From Sphingomonas beigongshangi (GTDB taxonomy: Bacteria; Pseudomonadota; Alphaproteobacteria; Sphingomonadales; Sphingomonadaceae), in assembly GCF_016820445.1 (NCBI RefSeq), contig NZ_JADHDT010000001.1:496001-560000 (forward strand): 64,000 bases of DNA, written 5' to 3'. This document shows positions 63,328 through 64,000 of the stretch, in pieces; the first letter of the stretch is position 1; every line of letters begins with the position of its first letter. The translations under genes were made by a program, and so were the position numbers. Below the pieces are notes generated by a model. That model worked only from the letters and a program-made list of their open reading frames with translations. It was not told where the DNA came from and did not search any database.

Positions 63328-64000
63328 CGCGGCGCCTTCATCGCGCACACCGCATAGCCGAGCGGCGGCAACGTCACGGTAAGACTGCCGGGCGCCGCCA
63401 CCCTGCCGCATCCGCCGCCGGCCAGCGTCTGCGCCGACATGGCGCCGGCTTCGACCTGGACCTGCCGGGTCAGCGGCGCGGTCGAGCTGTTGAAGGCGAG
63501 CAGCACCTCCGCCTTGGTCGCGGGATCGATGCGGGAGACGGCGATGAGACCCGGCGTGTCCTGGCGAGCGCGCAGGACGGTCGAACCCCGCATCAGCGCC
63601 GGCGTCGCCGTACGCAGCTTCGAGAGCGTGGCGATTTCGCGGAACAGCGGATTGTCACGGCCGAAATGTTCGGTCGCGGTCGTGGTGGTGGTGCCGAGCA
63701 GGCGATTGTCGTTGTAGGAGGCGACCTTGCTGGCGAACATGTCTTCGCGCGAATCCTGGTCGTTGCCATCGCCGACGAAGCCCTGCTCGTCGCCCGAATA
63801 GATCGTCGGCACGCCGCGCAGCGTCAGCAGCATGGCATGCGCCAGTTGGACGCGCTTCAACACCTCGGCATCGTCCGCCTTGGGCAGGGCCTGGCGGACA
63901 TAGGTCGCGAGACGGCCGGCATCGTGGTTGCTGACGAAGGTCGGCAGCGTCTGCGCGGTCGCATAGCCGCCCTCGTACAGAGCATCGCCCAGCGTCAGCT
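63324..64000 (-). CDS. GH13-family enzyme, 5' part outside window
   Basis: About 225 C-terminal residues are visible. TLPTFVSNHDAGRLATYVR contains the GH13 region IV Asp, then GVPTIYSGDEQGFVGDG, followed by an all-beta C domain ending LPPLGYAVCAM. The catalytic Asp and Glu lie beyond the right edge. The order suggests an alpha-amylase or alpha-glucosidase at the head of the glucan operon. The open frame starts before the window edge, so the start is not seen. Confidence 0.87.
   Translation of the reverse strand, partial: LTLGDALYEGGYATAQTLPTFVSNHDAGRLATYVRQALPKADDAEVLKRVQLAHAMLLTLRGVPTIYSGDEQGFVGDGNDQDSREDMFASKVASYNDNRLLGTTTTTATEHFGRDNPLFREIATLSKLRTATPALMRGSTVLRARQDTPGLIAVSRIDPATKAEVLLAFNSSTAPLTRQVQVEAGAMSAQTLAGGGCGRVAAPGSLTVTLPPLGYAVCAMKAPR

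Overview
The window looks like chromosomal DNA from a Sphingomonas-like alphaproteobacterium. It is GC-rich and gene-dense. Genes are chained by 4-base ATGA stop/start overlaps, and the gene families are typical of sphingomonads: carbohydrate-type TonB-dependent receptors, NodT-type efflux lipoproteins, a Gcw_chp porin, and a tryptophan-halogenase-like protein inside a glucan locus. No rRNA, tRNA or CRISPR array was seen. Both ends cut genes: a PAS/GAF sensor kinase on the left and a GH13 enzyme on the right.

Layout. 1-6.2 kb: a sensor kinase and an EmrB-EmrA-NodT efflux operon. 6.3-11.2 kb: a GT4 glycosyltransferase, GH13, GH130 and a porin. 11.5-13.7 kb: a SulP transporter with a beta-carbonic anhydrase. 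14-16.1 kb: an OmpR/EnvZ-type two-component pair. 16.6-21.3 kb: a second tripartite efflux operon led by marR, with a perfect 20-bp palindrome just upstream. 21.4-23.9 kb: a visibly lower-GC islet with repeated sequence and two unusual membrane-associated genes, one carrying an HExxH...E metallopeptidase signature. 24-27.5 kb: a fused sugar aminotransferase/FAD oxidoreductase coupled to a GT2 glycosyltransferase. 27.5-29.5 kb: two divergent L,D-transpeptidases and a small secreted protein.

The most interesting block is 29.5-44.3 kb. A divergent locus joins a GH127 beta-L-arabinofuranosidase with intact metal and catalytic residues, a secreted DUF885 metallopeptidase, a Ldh2-family reductase of the pyrroline-2-carboxylate type, a DHDPS-family enzyme, a hydroxyproline epimerase with both catalytic cysteines, an APC permease, a TonB-dependent receptor and a large secreted DUF5695-like protein. 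GH127 enzymes are known to remove beta-L-arabinofuranose linked to hydroxyproline, so I infer a locus for taking up and dismantling plant hydroxyproline-rich glycoproteins (extensin type): sugar removal, peptide cleavage and hydroxyproline catabolism. Three copies of a YCGTATAMYGT motif sit at the starts of its transcription units.

44.4-46.4 kb: a second two-component pair. 46.5-50.7 kb: a second TonB receptor divergent from a FucP-like MFS gene. 50.9-52.2 kb: a TetR regulator and a small membrane protein sharing a TGCCTA-N8-TAGG motif. 52.2-56 kb: a DUF4173-like membrane protein, response regulator and histidine kinase operon. 56-64 kb: an alpha-glucan (maltooligosaccharide) locus of GH13, GH13, GH97, a flavin-halogenase homologue and a GPH/SLC45-like sugar transporter. 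Within it, the 5' end of the halogenase gene has been tandemly triplicated with decay.

All functions are inferred from sequence motifs and context read by eye; no database search was possible.
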